Assembly (NCBI GenBank): GCA_036269135.1
Contig: DATASQ010000024.1
Span: forward strand, 14,763 to 78,762
Length of the DNA stretch: 64,000 nucleotides
Reading direction: 5' to 3'
Source of the DNA: Palsa-343 sp036269135
Lineage (GTDB): Bacteria; Acidobacteriota; Terriglobia; Terriglobales; Acidobacteriaceae
Shown here piece by piece: positions 16,872 through 26,255 of the stretch. A program made the position numbers and the translations under genes. The stretch's first letter is position 1; each line of letters begins with the position of its first letter. The notes below the pieces were generated by a model, which was not told where the DNA came from, ran no database searches, and saw nothing but the letters and a program-made list of their open reading frames with translations.

Positions 16872-18127
16872 CGGTCAATCTCTCCAAGAACAATATCGAT
16901 GGACCCGATCACCGCAACGACGTCGGCGATCAGACGCCCCACGCACATGGTTTCCAGCGCCTGGAGGGTGGCAAACGAGGGATTCCGCATATGCACACGG
17001 TAGGGCTTGGCGGTTCCGTCGCTCACCGCGTAATAGCCCATTTCGCCGCGCGGAGACTCCACCGCCTGATAGACCTCGCCCGCAGGAACCTGAAAGCCTT
17101 CGGTCACAATCTTAAAGTGATAGATGAGGGCTTCCATCTGGGTCTTCATCTTTTCGCGGTCGGGCAGGACCACGTGCGGCGCATCGGCTTTGATCGGCCC
17201 TTCGGGCATGCCGTCCAGCGCCTGCTGGCAGATCCTGACCGACTCGCGCATTTCCTTAAGCCGCACCAGGTAGCGCGCCCACACATCGCCATCGTGGGAG
17301 ATGGGCACCTGAAACTGGAACTTCTCGTAGCTGGAGTACGGCATGTCGCGCCGCAGATCCCAGTCCACCCCGCTGGCGCGCAGCGGAGGCCCCGTCACTC
17401 CAAGGGCAATGGCATCCGCAGCAGAAAGGTAGCCGACACCCTTCAAGCGATTGATGAAGATTGGATTCCCCGTCAGCAGGTTCTCGTATTCGTCGATCTT
17501 CTCCGGCAGGATTCTGATCAGGGACTGGACCGAGTCGAAGAAATCCAGCGGCGGCTCCAGCGCGAGCCCGCCGATGCGGAAGTAGGAGGTCATCATCCGC
17601 TGGCCGGAAACATGCTCGAAGATGCGCAGGATTTCTTCGCGTTCGCGGAAGGTGTAAAGGAAGACGGTGAGCGCGCCAATGTCCATGGCGTGCGTGCCCA
17701 GCCAGACGAGGTGCGAGTTCAGGCGCGTCAGCTCGTTGAGAAGGACCCGCATCCACTGCGCCCGCGGCGGGATTTCCAGCTGCAGCAGCTTTTCAATCGC
17801 CAGGCAGTAGCAGAGATTGTTGGTCATCGGCGACAGGTAGTCGATCCGATCGGTCAGCGGCACCACCTGCTGGTAAAACTTCGCCTCGCAGGTCTTTTCA
17901 ATGCCGGTGTGCAGGTAGCCGATGTCCGGCACGCACTTCACGACGGTTTCGCCGTCGATCTCCAGCACCACGCGCAGCACGCCGTGGGTGGAAGGATGCT
18001 GCGGACCCATGTTGAGGACCATGGTCCGGTCCTTGCCGGTTTCTTCCGGGCGCGGCTGGATCAGCGTCGCCGTTTCGACGAAGCCGGGAATCGTGGGCAT
18101 CTCGTGGCGCTCAGGCGTATCCGGCAT
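16868..18127 (-). CDS. nuoD: NADH-quinone oxidoreductase subunit D
   Basis: A 419-residue 49-kDa-type subunit that forms the quinone site with NuoB. Signatures include NMGPQHPSTHGVLRVVLEIDG, IGYLHTGIEKTCE, MTNNLCYCLAIEKLL and the C-terminal VIGSIDIVLGEIDR with the terminal Asp-Arg typical of the family. The start ATG at 18127 overlaps the nuoC stop by one base; the extra N-terminal codons further upstream are in the nuoC region and are rejected. NuoC and NuoD are separate proteins here rather than fused. Confidence 0.96.
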   Translation of the reverse strand: MPDTPERHEMPTIPGFVETATLIQPRPEETGKDRTMVLNMGPQHPSTHGVLRVVLEIDGETVVKCVPDIGYLHTGIEKTCEAKFYQQVVPLTDRIDYLSPMTNNLCYCLAIEKLLQLEIPPRAQWMRVLLNELTRLNSHLVWLGTHAMDIGALTVFLYTFREREEILRIFEHVSGQRMMTSYFRIGGLALEPPLDFFDSVQSLIRILPEKIDEYENLLTGNPIFINRLKGVGYLSAADAIALGVTGPPLRASGVDWDLRRDMPYSSYEKFQFQVPISHDGDVWARYLVRLKEMRESVRICQQALDGMPEGPIKADAPHVVLPDREKMKTQMEALIYHFKIVTEGFQVPAGEVYQAVESPRGEMGYYAVSDGTAKPYRVHMRNPSFATLQALETMCVGRLIADVVAVIGSIDIVLGEIDR

Positions 18128-18621
18128 CAGCGATAGCCCTCCACGGGATAATCCTTGCGCAGCGGGTGGCCTTCCCACTCCTCCGGCAGCATGATCCGCC
18201 GCAGCCCTGGATGCCCGTTGAAGCGCACTCCGAACAGATCCCAGACCTCGCGCTCGTAGTAGTTCGCCGAGGGCCATACGGAAGTGATGCTGTCCAGGGA
18301 GGGGTCGATACTCGCGACCATCGCGTGCAAGCGGACGCGTTCTTTTAGTTGGTGCGAGAGGATGTGGTAGGTCACCTGGAAGCGGGGCTCCGCCGGGAGC
18401 CAGTCCACGCAGGTTACATCTTCAAGGAAGTTATACCCGGCCTGTTGCAGCGTGCGGCAGGCAGCGCGAATGGAGGCGGCCGCGATCACCAGGGTCAGCT
18501 CGCCGCGATCGTACTTCGCGTTCTCGATGGCCTCGGGATGCGCCGCGCGCAGCGCCTGAATGGCCACATTCTGCGCCAGGCCTTCGAACACCGCATCCTT
18601 GGTCAACAACGCCTCTGCCAT
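18127..18621 (-). CDS. nuoC: NADH-quinone oxidoreductase subunit C
   Basis: A 164-residue 30-kDa-type subunit. The family signature ANYYEREVWDLFGVRFNGHP is followed by RRIMLPEEWEGHPLRKDYPV at the C-terminus, which is the conserved contact with NuoD. A ribosome binding site (GGAAGG) precedes the ATG. The nuoB gene that usually precedes nuoC is missing: only 83 bases lie between nuoC and nuoA. Confidence 0.95.
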   Translation of the reverse strand: MAEALLTKDAVFEGLAQNVAIQALRAAHPEAIENAKYDRGELTLVIAAASIRAACRTLQQAGYNFLEDVTCVDWLPAEPRFQVTYHILSHQLKERVRLHAMVASIDPSLDSITSVWPSANYYEREVWDLFGVRFNGHPGLRRIMLPEEWEGHPLRKDYPVEGYR

Positions 18622-18704
18622 CAGCCTTCCTGCACTCTGTGTCTGTCGCTGTTGTTTGCCAACCGCTTGTTGAAGCCGGCGGTATCTTCGGGTTCTTTCG
18701 CTCT

Positions 18705-19130
18705 TTAAAGATCTGCCTTATCGGCGGCCCAGTCCAGAATGCCCTTCTTCCACACGTAGAAAATCCCGATCACGACGAAACCGAGATACACCAACATCTC
18801 CCAGAAGCCGAACATCCGCGAAACGCCGTCCAGCAGCGGAAGACGCCGGTAAATCACCGCCCAGGGAATCATAAAGACGGCTTCGACGTCGAACAGGATG
18901 AACAGCATCGCGACCATATAGAAGCGCACGGAAAAACGTCCGCGCGCATCTCCCTCGGCGGGGATGCCGCATTCATACGCTTCCAGCTTTTCTTTGGTGT
19001 TCCGGTGACGCCCGATGAACCACGACATAGCCACCATACCGAAGGTCATTCCGCCGGCTACCACGATCTGCAGCAGCAGGGGAAAGTAGTTCCATATCTG
19101 GGGGTACGGCTGGGTCGTGGGAATCTGCAT
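18705..19130 (-). CDS. nuoA: NADH-quinone oxidoreductase subunit A
   Basis: A 141-residue, three-helix membrane subunit and the first gene of the operon. The conserved loop EAYECGIPAEGDARGRFSVR contains the Cys of the A/D-switch loop near the quinone cavity, followed by FYMVAMLFILFDVEAVFMIPW. The operon promoter should lie in the 152 bases between this gene and the end of pckA, both on the minus strand, though I could not define a convincing promoter there. Confidence 0.95.
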   Translation of the reverse strand: MQIPTTQPYPQIWNYFPLLLQIVVAGGMTFGMVAMSWFIGRHRNTKEKLEAYECGIPAEGDARGRFSVRFYMVAMLFILFDVEAVFMIPWAVIYRRLPLLDGVSRMFGFWEMLVYLGFVVIGIFYVWKKGILDWAADKADL

Positions 19131-19282
19131 GGCCGTTCACCGGGAGCCAGCGCGAATCAAAAGGTGAACCGTGCGCTGCCTCCATTCCGACTCTAAGTCT
19201 GCGATTGTCAAGAGTCAAGTTACGGACGGCGTCGCGCGTGCAGGTTCCTCCGCCAGCCCTGTGTCTTCCGTACTGTAGCGGC

Positions 19283-20863
19283 TCAGGACCGCGGACCCGC
19301 GTTGCGCACGGCATCCGGGACATCGAATTTTTTGAAGTTCTCCACGAACTTCGACGCGAGCAGCTTCGCCTGCGCGTCATAGGCGGCTTCATCCGCCCAG
19401 GCGTTGCGGGGATTCAGCAGTTCCGAGGGAACTCCGGGACAGGCGGCGGGAATCCTCAGCCCAAAGGCCGGCTCGGTCGTGAACTCGGCCTTTGCCAGGC
19501 GCCCATCCAGCGCCGCGTGCACCATGGCTCGCGTGTGGGGCAGGCTCATGCGCTTGCCCACGCCGAACGCTCCGCCCGTCCAGCCTGTATTCACCAGCCA
19601 GCACTGCGCGTTGTGCTCGCGCAGGCGCCGACCCAGCATCTCCGCATAGACGCGGGGCGCCAGCGGCAGAAACGGCGATCCGAAACAGGTTGAGAACTCC
19701 GGCACCGGCTCGCTCCCCAGCCCGGCTTCCGTCCCGGCCAGCTTGGCCGTGTAGCCGGAAAGAAAGTGGTACATCGCCTGGTCCGGCGTCAGACGGGCAA
19801 TCGGGGGCAGCACGCCGAAGGCATCGGCGGCGAGAAAGAGCACGTTTTTCGGATGGCCGCCCACGCCGGGAATCACGGCGTTCGCGATGAACTCGATGGG
19901 ATAGGCGGCCCGGGTGTTCTCGGTGAAGCGAATGTCGGAGTAATCCGGCTCGCCGGTCTTCGGGTCGAGCACCACGTTCTCCAGCACCGAGCCGAAGCGG
20001 ATTGCGTTGTAGATCTGCGGCTCCTTCTCGATGGTCAGATCCACGCACTTGGCATAGCAACCGCCTTCGAAGTTGAAGACGCCGTCCGGGCTCCATCCGT
20101 GCTCGTCGTCGCCGATCAGACGCCGCTCGGGATCGGCCGACAGGGTCGTCTTGCCCGTCCCCGACAGGCCGAAGAACAGCGCCGTATCGCCGTCCGCACC
20201 GATGTTCGCCGAGCAGTGCATGGGGAAGACATTGCGCTCCGGCAACAGGTAATTCATCACGCCGAAGATCGATTTCTTCATCTCCCCGGCATATTTCGTG
20301 CCGCCGATCAGCACAATTTTCTTCGTAAAGTCGGTCAGGATAAAGGTCGCCGAGCGCACGCCGTCGCGCTCCGGGATGGCCTCGAACTCGGGAGCCGCGA
20401 TCACGGTGAACTCGGGGGCATGGTGCAGCAGCTCCTCCGGCGTGGGCCGCACAAAGAGATCCTTCACGAACAGGGCGTGCCACGCGTATTCGCAGATGAT
20501 CTGGATGGGCAGCCGGTAGGTTGGGTCGGCGCCGGCGGCCAGATCCATCACGAACAAATCGCGCTCGGCCATGTGGCGCAGCACGCGTTCCAGCACGGCA
20601 TCGAACTTCTCCTGGGGAAAGGGCTGGTTGACCTTGCCCCAGTGCACGCGCTGCCGCGTCTGCTCATCCTCGACCGTGAACTTATCCCGCGGCGAGCGGC
20701 CGGTGCGCGCGCCGGTCATCGCCACCAGAGCCCCGTTGGCCGCCAGGCGGCCTTCGCCCCGCGCAATCGCGGTCTCCACGAGCTGCGCTGTGGACAGGTT
20801 GCGATGGGCGTGCAGCCCCTCTGTCAGCCGTTGCAGGTCCTGCCGTGTAACCGTCGTTCCCAT
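19283..20863 (-). CDS. pckA: Phosphoenolpyruvate carboxykinase (ATP)
   Basis: A 526-residue cytoplasmic enzyme that converts oxaloacetate and ATP to phosphoenolpyruvate, ADP and CO2, the entry to gluconeogenesis. Motifs are GARTGRSPRDKF at the N-terminus, GGTKYAGEMKKSIF, the P-loop GLSGTGKTTLSAD near residue 234, the metal-binding GDDEHGWSPDGVFNFEGGCY, and ENTRAAYPIEFI with the substrate Arg. It is the ATP-dependent type because of the P-loop context and length. It lies upstream of nuoA on the same strand, and is divergent from the next unknown gene with a 120-base promoter region between them. Confidence 0.96.
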   Translation of the reverse strand: MGTTVTRQDLQRLTEGLHAHRNLSTAQLVETAIARGEGRLAANGALVAMTGARTGRSPRDKFTVEDEQTRQRVHWGKVNQPFPQEKFDAVLERVLRHMAERDLFVMDLAAGADPTYRLPIQIICEYAWHALFVKDLFVRPTPEELLHHAPEFTVIAAPEFEAIPERDGVRSATFILTDFTKKIVLIGGTKYAGEMKKSIFGVMNYLLPERNVFPMHCSANIGADGDTALFFGLSGTGKTTLSADPERRLIGDDEHGWSPDGVFNFEGGCYAKCVDLTIEKEPQIYNAIRFGSVLENVVLDPKTGEPDYSDIRFTENTRAAYPIEFIANAVIPGVGGHPKNVLFLAADAFGVLPPIARLTPDQAMYHFLSGYTAKLAGTEAGLGSEPVPEFSTCFGSPFLPLAPRVYAEMLGRRLREHNAQCWLVNTGWTGGAFGVGKRMSLPHTRAMVHAALDGRLAKAEFTTEPAFGLRIPAACPGVPSELLNPRNAWADEAAYDAQAKLLASKFVENFKKFDVPDAVRNAGPRS

Positions 20864-20983
20864 TCGAGAGAAGCCTCCGGTGGGTCAGAGAGAACCCCAT
20901 ATTGTCCCATCCGGCGGAGTCCTTGCAAAGAGAAAACCGGCGCGGGTGGCTTACCATACAAGCGACTATCTTCGAGGAGATCC

Positions 20984-21436
20984 ATGCCGACCCCATTTGA
21001 GAGCGCTCATCTGAATCTGCAGTTGTTCGACCTGCGCCGCGAAGCCGTTCTGCGCCAGGCGCGCGCCTGGTTTACGCGCGACTTCAATCCCGAGTCCTTC
21101 GACGAGTTCCAGGCGCTGAGCCGGGGCGAGCACAACCCGTGGTTCCGCATGGTTCTGGGCTATTGGGAAATGGCCGCCAACATGGTGACGACCGGGGCCA
21201 TCGAGGGCGACTCTTTCCGTGTCTCCCACGGGGAAATCTTCGCGGTTTTCAGCAAGATTCAGCCGTTTCTGACAGAACTGCGCGCGGCCAGCCAGGAGCC
21301 TGCACTTTGTCGGCACATGGAAGCGGTGGTAATGGCGGAGCCTGACGCCCTCGGCATGCTGCAGCGCCGCCGGGAGCGTCTCCGCGCCAGCGCCCAGGGC
21401 CGCCAGTCATGGGACGGTCCTTCGAGCCGGCCCTGA
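20984..21436 (+). CDS. Unknown 150-residue soluble protein
   Basis: Not recognised. The start is the ATG at 20984, which follows a GAGGAGA ribosome binding site by a few bases. The protein is helical in appearance, with many acidic and aromatic residues in the first half (for example FTRDFNPESFDEFQAL and WFRMVLGYWEMAANMV), no signal peptide and no membrane segment. The central part with repeated aromatic residues is reminiscent of small uncharacterised families of helical proteins, but no family can be named. The stop lies three bases from the stop of the convergent next gene. Confidence 0.6.
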   Translation: MPTPFESAHLNLQLFDLRREAVLRQARAWFTRDFNPESFDEFQALSRGEHNPWFRMVLGYWEMAANMVTTGAIEGDSFRVSHGEIFAVFSKIQPFLTELRAASQEPALCRHMEAVVMAEPDALGMLQRRRERLRASAQGRQSWDGPSSRP

Positions 21437-21439
21437 AAC

Positions 21440-21835
21440 CTAAACCTGGGGCTGCGCGTCGTCCAGCGGGACCAGATAGCGGAGGTTGCGGGTGTGGCCG
21501 GCTTCCTGCAGCACCGCGTTCACCTGCTCCAGAACCTCTTCCACGGTCATGGTGTACATTTCGCGGCCGTTATCGTAGCCGGACTCGATCGCTTTTTTCA
21601 GATAGCGGCCGGCCGCCTGGGCGGCCAGCGTATCCGTGATGACGTGGCCGGTCTGCTTCTTCTGTTCCACCCACGCCAGACAGGGCATGGCGATCCAGAC
21701 GGGACGGCCGTTCACATCAAAGCGAATGTCCACGGCGTCGGCGTGGCGCGTGGCGATCGCGACGATATTCGCGGTCCAGTGGCAGTGGAGGTCGTCGCCG
21801 CTCCATCGATCGGTTACGTGGAAGTCCTCATACAT
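21440..21835 (-). CDS. Unknown 131-residue protein
   Basis: Not recognised. A small soluble alpha/beta protein (beginning MYEDFHVTDRWSGDDLHCHW) with regular charged helices in its C-terminal half. The ATG at 21835 is preceded by GGAAGAG; a GTG seven codons upstream (21856) is a possible alternative start. It is convergent with the preceding unknown gene, so there is no operon partner. No motif or cofactor site could be named. Confidence 0.55.
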   Translation of the reverse strand: MYEDFHVTDRWSGDDLHCHWTANIVAIATRHADAVDIRFDVNGRPVWIAMPCLAWVEQKKQTGHVITDTLAAQAAGRYLKKAIESGYDNGREMYTMTVEEVLEQVNAVLQEAGHTRNLRYLVPLDDAQPQV

Positions 21836-22109
21836 GGCTCTTCCAGACTGGAACACTTTTGCTTTCGGCGCAAGATGCCCTCGGGCGTCTCGTCCGGAAT
21901 TGCCGGTCCGGCGCAGCGGAAATCCTTGCCTTTGGCTGATTTCGGCCGCGGCGCACGATCCCTGAGAAACCGCTGCCGGCCGTGCCCCGGCGGCTCCCCT
22001 GGAAAAAATTACTGGTGTAATAACCGCCAGGGAACAAAACTTCCTCCACTTTGTGCGTCCAATGTATGTCTGTAAGCCGACCAGCCTTTATACCGAGGAG
22101 TCCTTCTCC

Positions 22110-22496
22110 GTGACCCGTTCATCGTCCAACCCGAAAGTCCGGCGTTTTGAAGACCGGCTCCGCCAGCAGCAGCAGCAGCTGGAGAACAGCATGCAGACCG
22201 CTGTTAAACAGGGGCGGCAGGCCGTCGCCGAAGATACCCTGGATGTTGCCGACCAGGCGGTCTTCTCCTATCAAAAGGAAATGATCTTCAGCCAGGGGAC
22301 CGAAGGCCACAGCCAGCTGTCGCTGGTGCGGCTTGCGCTGGAACGGCTGCACGAGGGCACCTTTGGCGATTGCCTGCACTGCGGCAAGCCGATCGGTGAA
22401 AAGCGCCTCGAAGCGCTGCCCTGGACGCCCTACTGTATCGACTGCCAGGAAAAGGTCGAGAACGGCGAAATCGACGGCGTGGTGCGAGCCGCCTGA
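22110..22496 (+). CDS. DksA/TraR family zinc-finger protein
   Basis: A 128-residue protein with an N-terminal coiled-coil-like helix rich in Gln and Arg and a C-terminal zinc finger: CLHCGKPIG (Cys88, Cys91) and YCIDCQEK (Cys109, Cys112). Family members bind the RNA polymerase secondary channel and modulate transcription, often with ppGpp. The start is set at the GTG at 22110 because AGGAG lies nine bases upstream; a longer in-frame start at 22053 has no such site. The two acidic residues at the coiled-coil tip of DksA cannot be placed confidently, so a true DksA role is not certain. Confidence 0.85.
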   Translation: MTRSSSNPKVRRFEDRLRQQQQQLENSMQTAVKQGRQAVAEDTLDVADQAVFSYQKEMIFSQGTEGHSQLSLVRLALERLHEGTFGDCLHCGKPIGEKRLEALPWTPYCIDCQEKVENGEIDGVVRAA

Positions 22497-22616
22497 CCTG
22501 GGCCGCCGTGGCGGAACTGCCTCGTCAGCGCGTGATAGACTGAACGTATCTGAGCGAAGGGGCGCGGCTTATCTGCGCCGTCGCAATTTCCCGCACAAAG
22601 GACTCTCGGGAATTTC

Positions 22617-23327
22617 GTGGATACCCAGACCCGTCACGCGCTGAAACAGGATAAATTCGTCAACGCCACCACTTCCGGCCTGGAGTGGGTCGGCGACCAC
22701 CGCGCCAACGTCATCAAGTTTTCGATCGCCGTCGTGCTGGTGATCGGGGTGATTGTAGCGGGCGCCGTCGTTTACCAGCAGCGCAGCGCGGCCGCTAACC
22801 AGCTCTTCGGCCAGGCAATGGATGTTTACCAGACGCCTCTGGCGAATCCCAGCCAGCCCGCCGAGCCGGGCCAGAAGACGTATGCCACCGCGGCCGACCG
22901 CGCGCAGGCGGCGTATCCCCTCTTCCAGCAGACGGCGAATCAGTACGGATGGCTGCGCGCCGGGGAAATGGCCCGCTACTTTGCCGGCCTGACCGAACTG
23001 GACCTCGGCAAGACCGATCAGGCGAAGGCCGATCTGGAGAAGGCGACCCACTCGGGCGGCAGCAATCTCGAGTCGCTGGCGAAACTGGCTCTGGCGAATC
23101 TCGACGAGCAGACCGGCCAGACCTCGCAGGCCGTCACGCTCTTTCAGGATTTGATCCAGCACCCGACCACGACCGTGCCCAAAGTGCAGGCGCAGTTCCA
23201 GCTGGCCGCGCTCTATGAGACGAGCAATCCCCAGGAAGCGCGCCGCCTGTATGCCGAGATCAAGGACCAGAACAAGGACACCGACTCCGCGCAGATCGCG
23301 ACTCAGAAGCTGACGGCGCTGAAGTAG
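22617..23327 (+). CDS. YfgM-like membrane-anchored TPR protein
   Basis: A 236-residue protein beginning at a GTG (22617). One transmembrane helix at about residues 33-53 is followed by a helical, repeat-rich domain with TPR-like spacing (for example AGLTELDLGKTDQAKADLEKA and LAALYETSNPQEARRLYAEI, each shown by a segment near 20 residues). YfgM proteins are inner membrane proteins whose TPR domain faces the periplasm and interact with the SecYEG translocon. The TPR domain should therefore be periplasmic. The call is by architecture, not close sequence match. It is convergent with the next gene. Confidence 0.6.
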   Translation: MDTQTRHALKQDKFVNATTSGLEWVGDHRANVIKFSIAVVLVIGVIVAGAVVYQQRSAAANQLFGQAMDVYQTPLANPSQPAEPGQKTYATAADRAQAAYPLFQQTANQYGWLRAGEMARYFAGLTELDLGKTDQAKADLEKATHSGGSNLESLAKLALANLDEQTGQTSQAVTLFQDLIQHPTTTVPKVQAQFQLAALYETSNPQEARRLYAEIKDQNKDTDSAQIATQKLTALK

Positions 23328-23366
23328 ATTTTCTTCCACATTTTGCGGTGCCGGATGTGCGCAATC

Positions 23367-24239
23367 TCACCCCTTCGGAGAATTCTGCGCCTTTACCCTG
23401 ACCAGTCGGTAGGGCGTTTGCTGGATACCCGTGATGTGGGACGTCTCGGGAAGGCGCTCGGTGTGAATAATCATGGAGCGCGCCTGATCCAAATAGGGGA
23501 CATCGACGGGAAAAACGGAGCGTTTGCCACGCTCCAGCCATGAGATTTCGCGGAATTGCCGGAGATCGTCGTCCAGCACAAATTCAATCTTCGGAAGCGC
23601 ATTGCCACGGTTCGCCATTGCGGCAAAAGATGTAAGCGGAAAATCGTCGTCGAAAACAGCGGCCGGAACGCCGCGCCGCGCCGCTTCCATCAGCCGCCTG
23701 ACCTGATCCAGATGATCGTCAAAATAGACGAGTGCGTGGGAGAGGTCCTTGTCCTCCCAGTTGAACGCCGTCCAGTCGGACTGCGTGTAGAGAACACCTT
23801 CGGCCCTGTGCGCCAGCCGGGACAGATCGACATCGAAGCTGTAAACCGGGACCCCGGCCAGTGAGAACGCCCATGCGCTGGCGCCGCGAAACGTGCCGCT
23901 GTCGATGACCAAACTCGGCTGCATCGCCCTGGCGATCAGATACAGCCAGGCCAGGTTGTTGAACCGGCTTCCTCCCCCCGGCTCACGAAACGGCCGCTCC
24001 AGGAACTCCTGATAAAACTCGCCCAGGATCTCGGCGCTCGCGAAGCGATTCCTTACGGGAAAAATCTCCTGATTTTCCAACCATGCGTCCGCGATTGCTC
24101 CGAACCCCGAGAAAATCCGGCACAGCTGAGCAGGCTGATCGAGCCTCGCGTCAAAATCCTCCGCGATGACCGAAAGCCGGAGTCCAAATTTCCTCAACAG
24201 AGTGTTACTGCCACGATAGACAATCGCTCTCAGACCCAT
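23367..24239 (-). CDS. Rossmann-fold methyltransferase-like protein
   Basis: A 290-residue protein with no signal peptide. The middle contains SLVIDSGTFRGASAWAFSLA, which resembles motif I of SAM-dependent methyltransferases and of the cephalosporin-hydroxylase-like group, followed by an acidic end of a second strand (VYSFDVDLSRL) and LVYFDDHLDQVRRLMEAAR, which fits the later Asp motif. It belongs to the beginning of a region of sugar and polysaccharide genes. It is convergent with the TPR gene and divergent from the next methyltransferase. The substrate is unknown and a methyl transfer role is inferred from motif I only. Confidence 0.55.
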   Translation of the reverse strand: MGLRAIVYRGSNTLLRKFGLRLSVIAEDFDARLDQPAQLCRIFSGFGAIADAWLENQEIFPVRNRFASAEILGEFYQEFLERPFREPGGGSRFNNLAWLYLIARAMQPSLVIDSGTFRGASAWAFSLAGVPVYSFDVDLSRLAHRAEGVLYTQSDWTAFNWEDKDLSHALVYFDDHLDQVRRLMEAARRGVPAAVFDDDFPLTSFAAMANRGNALPKIEFVLDDDLRQFREISWLERGKRSVFPVDVPYLDQARSMIIHTERLPETSHITGIQQTPYRLVRVKAQNSPKG

Positions 24240-24423
24240 CCACTTCCCCGTTCAGTGCCCGCAAACTCACAGATGACACCGATTCCGTCCAGCTTACCGG
24301 AAGATTATTCGATTCCGGAATGCTGTTTACCGCGCGATGCCGTTCGAGACCGGAATCGCCTCCGACTCGCTGAGGAATCTTCTCAGGACGCGAGCATGGG
24401 CTGGTCGGCAGAGCCTTGGTACG

Positions 24424-25197
24424 ATGACAACAATGCAATGGAAGCAGGCGATTTATAAATCCTACGTCTCCAGCGGCCATGTAGCCGAACGGGAGAGCCT
24501 GCAGGCCCAGCTGCACAGCCGAGCGCCGTATCTTCGGGCGCTCATCCACCGCCTGTTTCCGCAGGATAAGAATGCGCGCATCCTGGACGTGGGCTGCGGC
24601 TATGGGGCTGTCGTCCATCTCCTGCGCGAGCGCGGCTACCGGAACGTCACCGGAATTGACGGATCTCAGGAACAAGTCGATCTGGCGGGGCGCCTCGGCA
24701 TCGCGGGAGTTGAGTTTGGCGAGGCGTTTCCTTATCTGCAGGCTGCTGCGTCGGGATCGCTTGACGTGCTGTGCTTCTTCGATGTTCTCGAGCATCTCGA
24801 CCGTCAGGAATTGCACGATTGGCTGCTGGAGGCTTCGCGCGTGCTCTCGCCCACGGGATGCTGCGTCGGTCATGTGCCCAATGCGCAGGGCCTCTTTGCG
24901 ATGGGGATTCGCTATGGCGACCTGACGCATGAGCTCGCCTTTACCGAATCTTCCCTTCTCCAGATTTTTCGCACTCTCGGCTTCGGGGACGTCCGCTGCT
25001 ATGAAGACCGGCCCGTCGTCCACGGGCTTACCAGCCTCGCGCGCCGGCTTCTTTGGGAGGCCGGTTCCCTGCCGCTTCGCATCCTCTATGCCGCTGAAAC
25101 CGGGCGACCGCGTCCGATCCTTTCGCAGAACCTGTCCTTTGTCGCACGGAAGGCTCTGTCTGATTCACGGTCCGCTCACTCCCCCATGAGTCAATGA
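24424..25197 (+). CDS. Class I SAM-dependent methyltransferase
   Basis: A 257-residue methyltransferase with motif I ILDVGCGYGAVVHLLRE, an acidic residue after the second strand (VTGIDGSQEQ), and motif IV-like CFFDVLEHLDRQELHDWL followed by LSPTGCCVGHVPN. This pattern is of the Methyltransf_11/23 group often found in polysaccharide and O-antigen clusters. The start is taken as the ATG at 24424; ATG at 24433 is equally possible. It overlaps the next gene by four bases (ATGA), so the pair is coupled. The substrate is probably a sugar or lipid-linked glycan, by context. Confidence 0.82.
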   Translation: MTTMQWKQAIYKSYVSSGHVAERESLQAQLHSRAPYLRALIHRLFPQDKNARILDVGCGYGAVVHLLRERGYRNVTGIDGSQEQVDLAGRLGIAGVEFGEAFPYLQAAASGSLDVLCFFDVLEHLDRQELHDWLLEASRVLSPTGCCVGHVPNAQGLFAMGIRYGDLTHELAFTESSLLQIFRTLGFGDVRCYEDRPVVHGLTSLARRLLWEAGSLPLRILYAAETGRPRPILSQNLSFVARKALSDSRSAHSPMSQ

Positions 25198-26255
25198 ATA
25201 AGGTCCGGCATCGCCGCATCCTCTGCGTCTGCAATTCCCGTCCAGGGCAGACTTCGGAATATCGTCTCCGCAGTCTCCGCCGCCTGTGCCCCGACGTCGC
25301 CGCTTTCGATGTCAGCGCGTATCAGCGGCGGTCGCGGATCATGAATGCCGCCGCCTTCCGCATCCCTTTTGGCCCGTTCGTCTATCGGATCAATCGCGAT
25401 CTGCGGAAGCGCGTTCGCGACTACCAGCCCGACGTCGTGATCTTCGACAAGCCGATTCAATTCACAAGAGAAACCATCCTCACCGTAAAGCAAACCGGAG
25501 CCCAGACGGTTTGCTACAACCAGGACAACCCCTTCGGGGCTTTCAACGAAGGCTGCTGGCAGCAATTCCTCCGGATCTTCCGCCTCTTCGATCTTCATTG
25601 CCTCTTCCGCGATGCCGATGTCCCTCGTTACCGGGGCTGGGGGCTCCCGTGGATCAGGACGACGCTGAGTTTCGAACCGACTGTCCATTTCCCTCCGCCG
25701 TCGAACTGGACCGATGCAGAGCGATTGCGCGACGTGTCCTACATTGGAAGCCCGTTTGAAGAAAGGCCCGACTTCCTCGTACGTCTGGGAGAAACCGAGG
25801 GGCTCCCGATGGCCATCGCGGGTCCAAGATGGCGGAGGTTCCTGACGCCGGAGCGATATCATCGCTTCGTTACCGGTGATTACCTGGCCGAATCTGCTTA
25901 TCGGGAAGCGATTTGGCGCTCTCGGATCAATCTGAGTTTTGTCACTCACTCGAACGAAGAGGACATCGGCCACAAAAGCGTCGAAATCGCCGCCTGCCAG
26001 GGTTTCCTGCTGGCTCTGCGAACCTCGGGGCATCAGGCCTGCTTTGAGGAAGACCGGGAGGCCGTCTTCTTCTCCGATCTCGAGGAGTGCGCCGACAAGT
26101 GCCGTTTCTATCTCGACAAGCCGCGGCTGAGAGAAGAAATCGCGTTGCGCGGCAGAGAGCGTGCCGTACGATCCGGCTACGACAATGACACGCAACTCGC
26201 GCGCATCCTCAATTTTCTCGACGGGCGCCAGGAAAGCAGTTCCACGATCGGCTGA
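25194..26255 (+). CDS. CgeB-like glycosyltransferase
   Basis: A 353-residue protein with two Rossmann-like halves. The N-terminal half starts RILCVCNSRPGQTSEYRL and the C-terminal half has the features of the CgeB/YkvP-type GT-B group: SYIGSPFEERPDFLV, then INLSFVTHSNEEDIGHKSVE with the typical glutamate region, GFLLALRTSGHQACFEEDRE and VFFSDLEE. These proteins are presumed to use nucleotide sugars. The start overlaps the methyltransferase stop. No signal peptide and no membrane segment. Donor and acceptor sugars are unknown. Confidence 0.72.
   Translation: MNKVRHRRILCVCNSRPGQTSEYRLRSLRRLCPDVAAFDVSAYQRRSRIMNAAAFRIPFGPFVYRINRDLRKRVRDYQPDVVIFDKPIQFTRETILTVKQTGAQTVCYNQDNPFGAFNEGCWQQFLRIFRLFDLHCLFRDADVPRYRGWGLPWIRTTLSFEPTVHFPPPSNWTDAERLRDVSYIGSPFEERPDFLVRLGETEGLPMAIAGPRWRRFLTPERYHRFVTGDYLAESAYREAIWRSRINLSFVTHSNEEDIGHKSVEIAACQGFLLALRTSGHQACFEEDREAVFFSDLEECADKCRFYLDKPRLREEIALRGRERAVRSGYDNDTQLARILNFLDGRQESSSTIG

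Noticed and set aside
20863..20984. tRNA or small RNA gene between pckA and the next gene
   Set aside because: No cloverleaf or terminator-ended transcript was visible; it looks like a divergent promoter region only.
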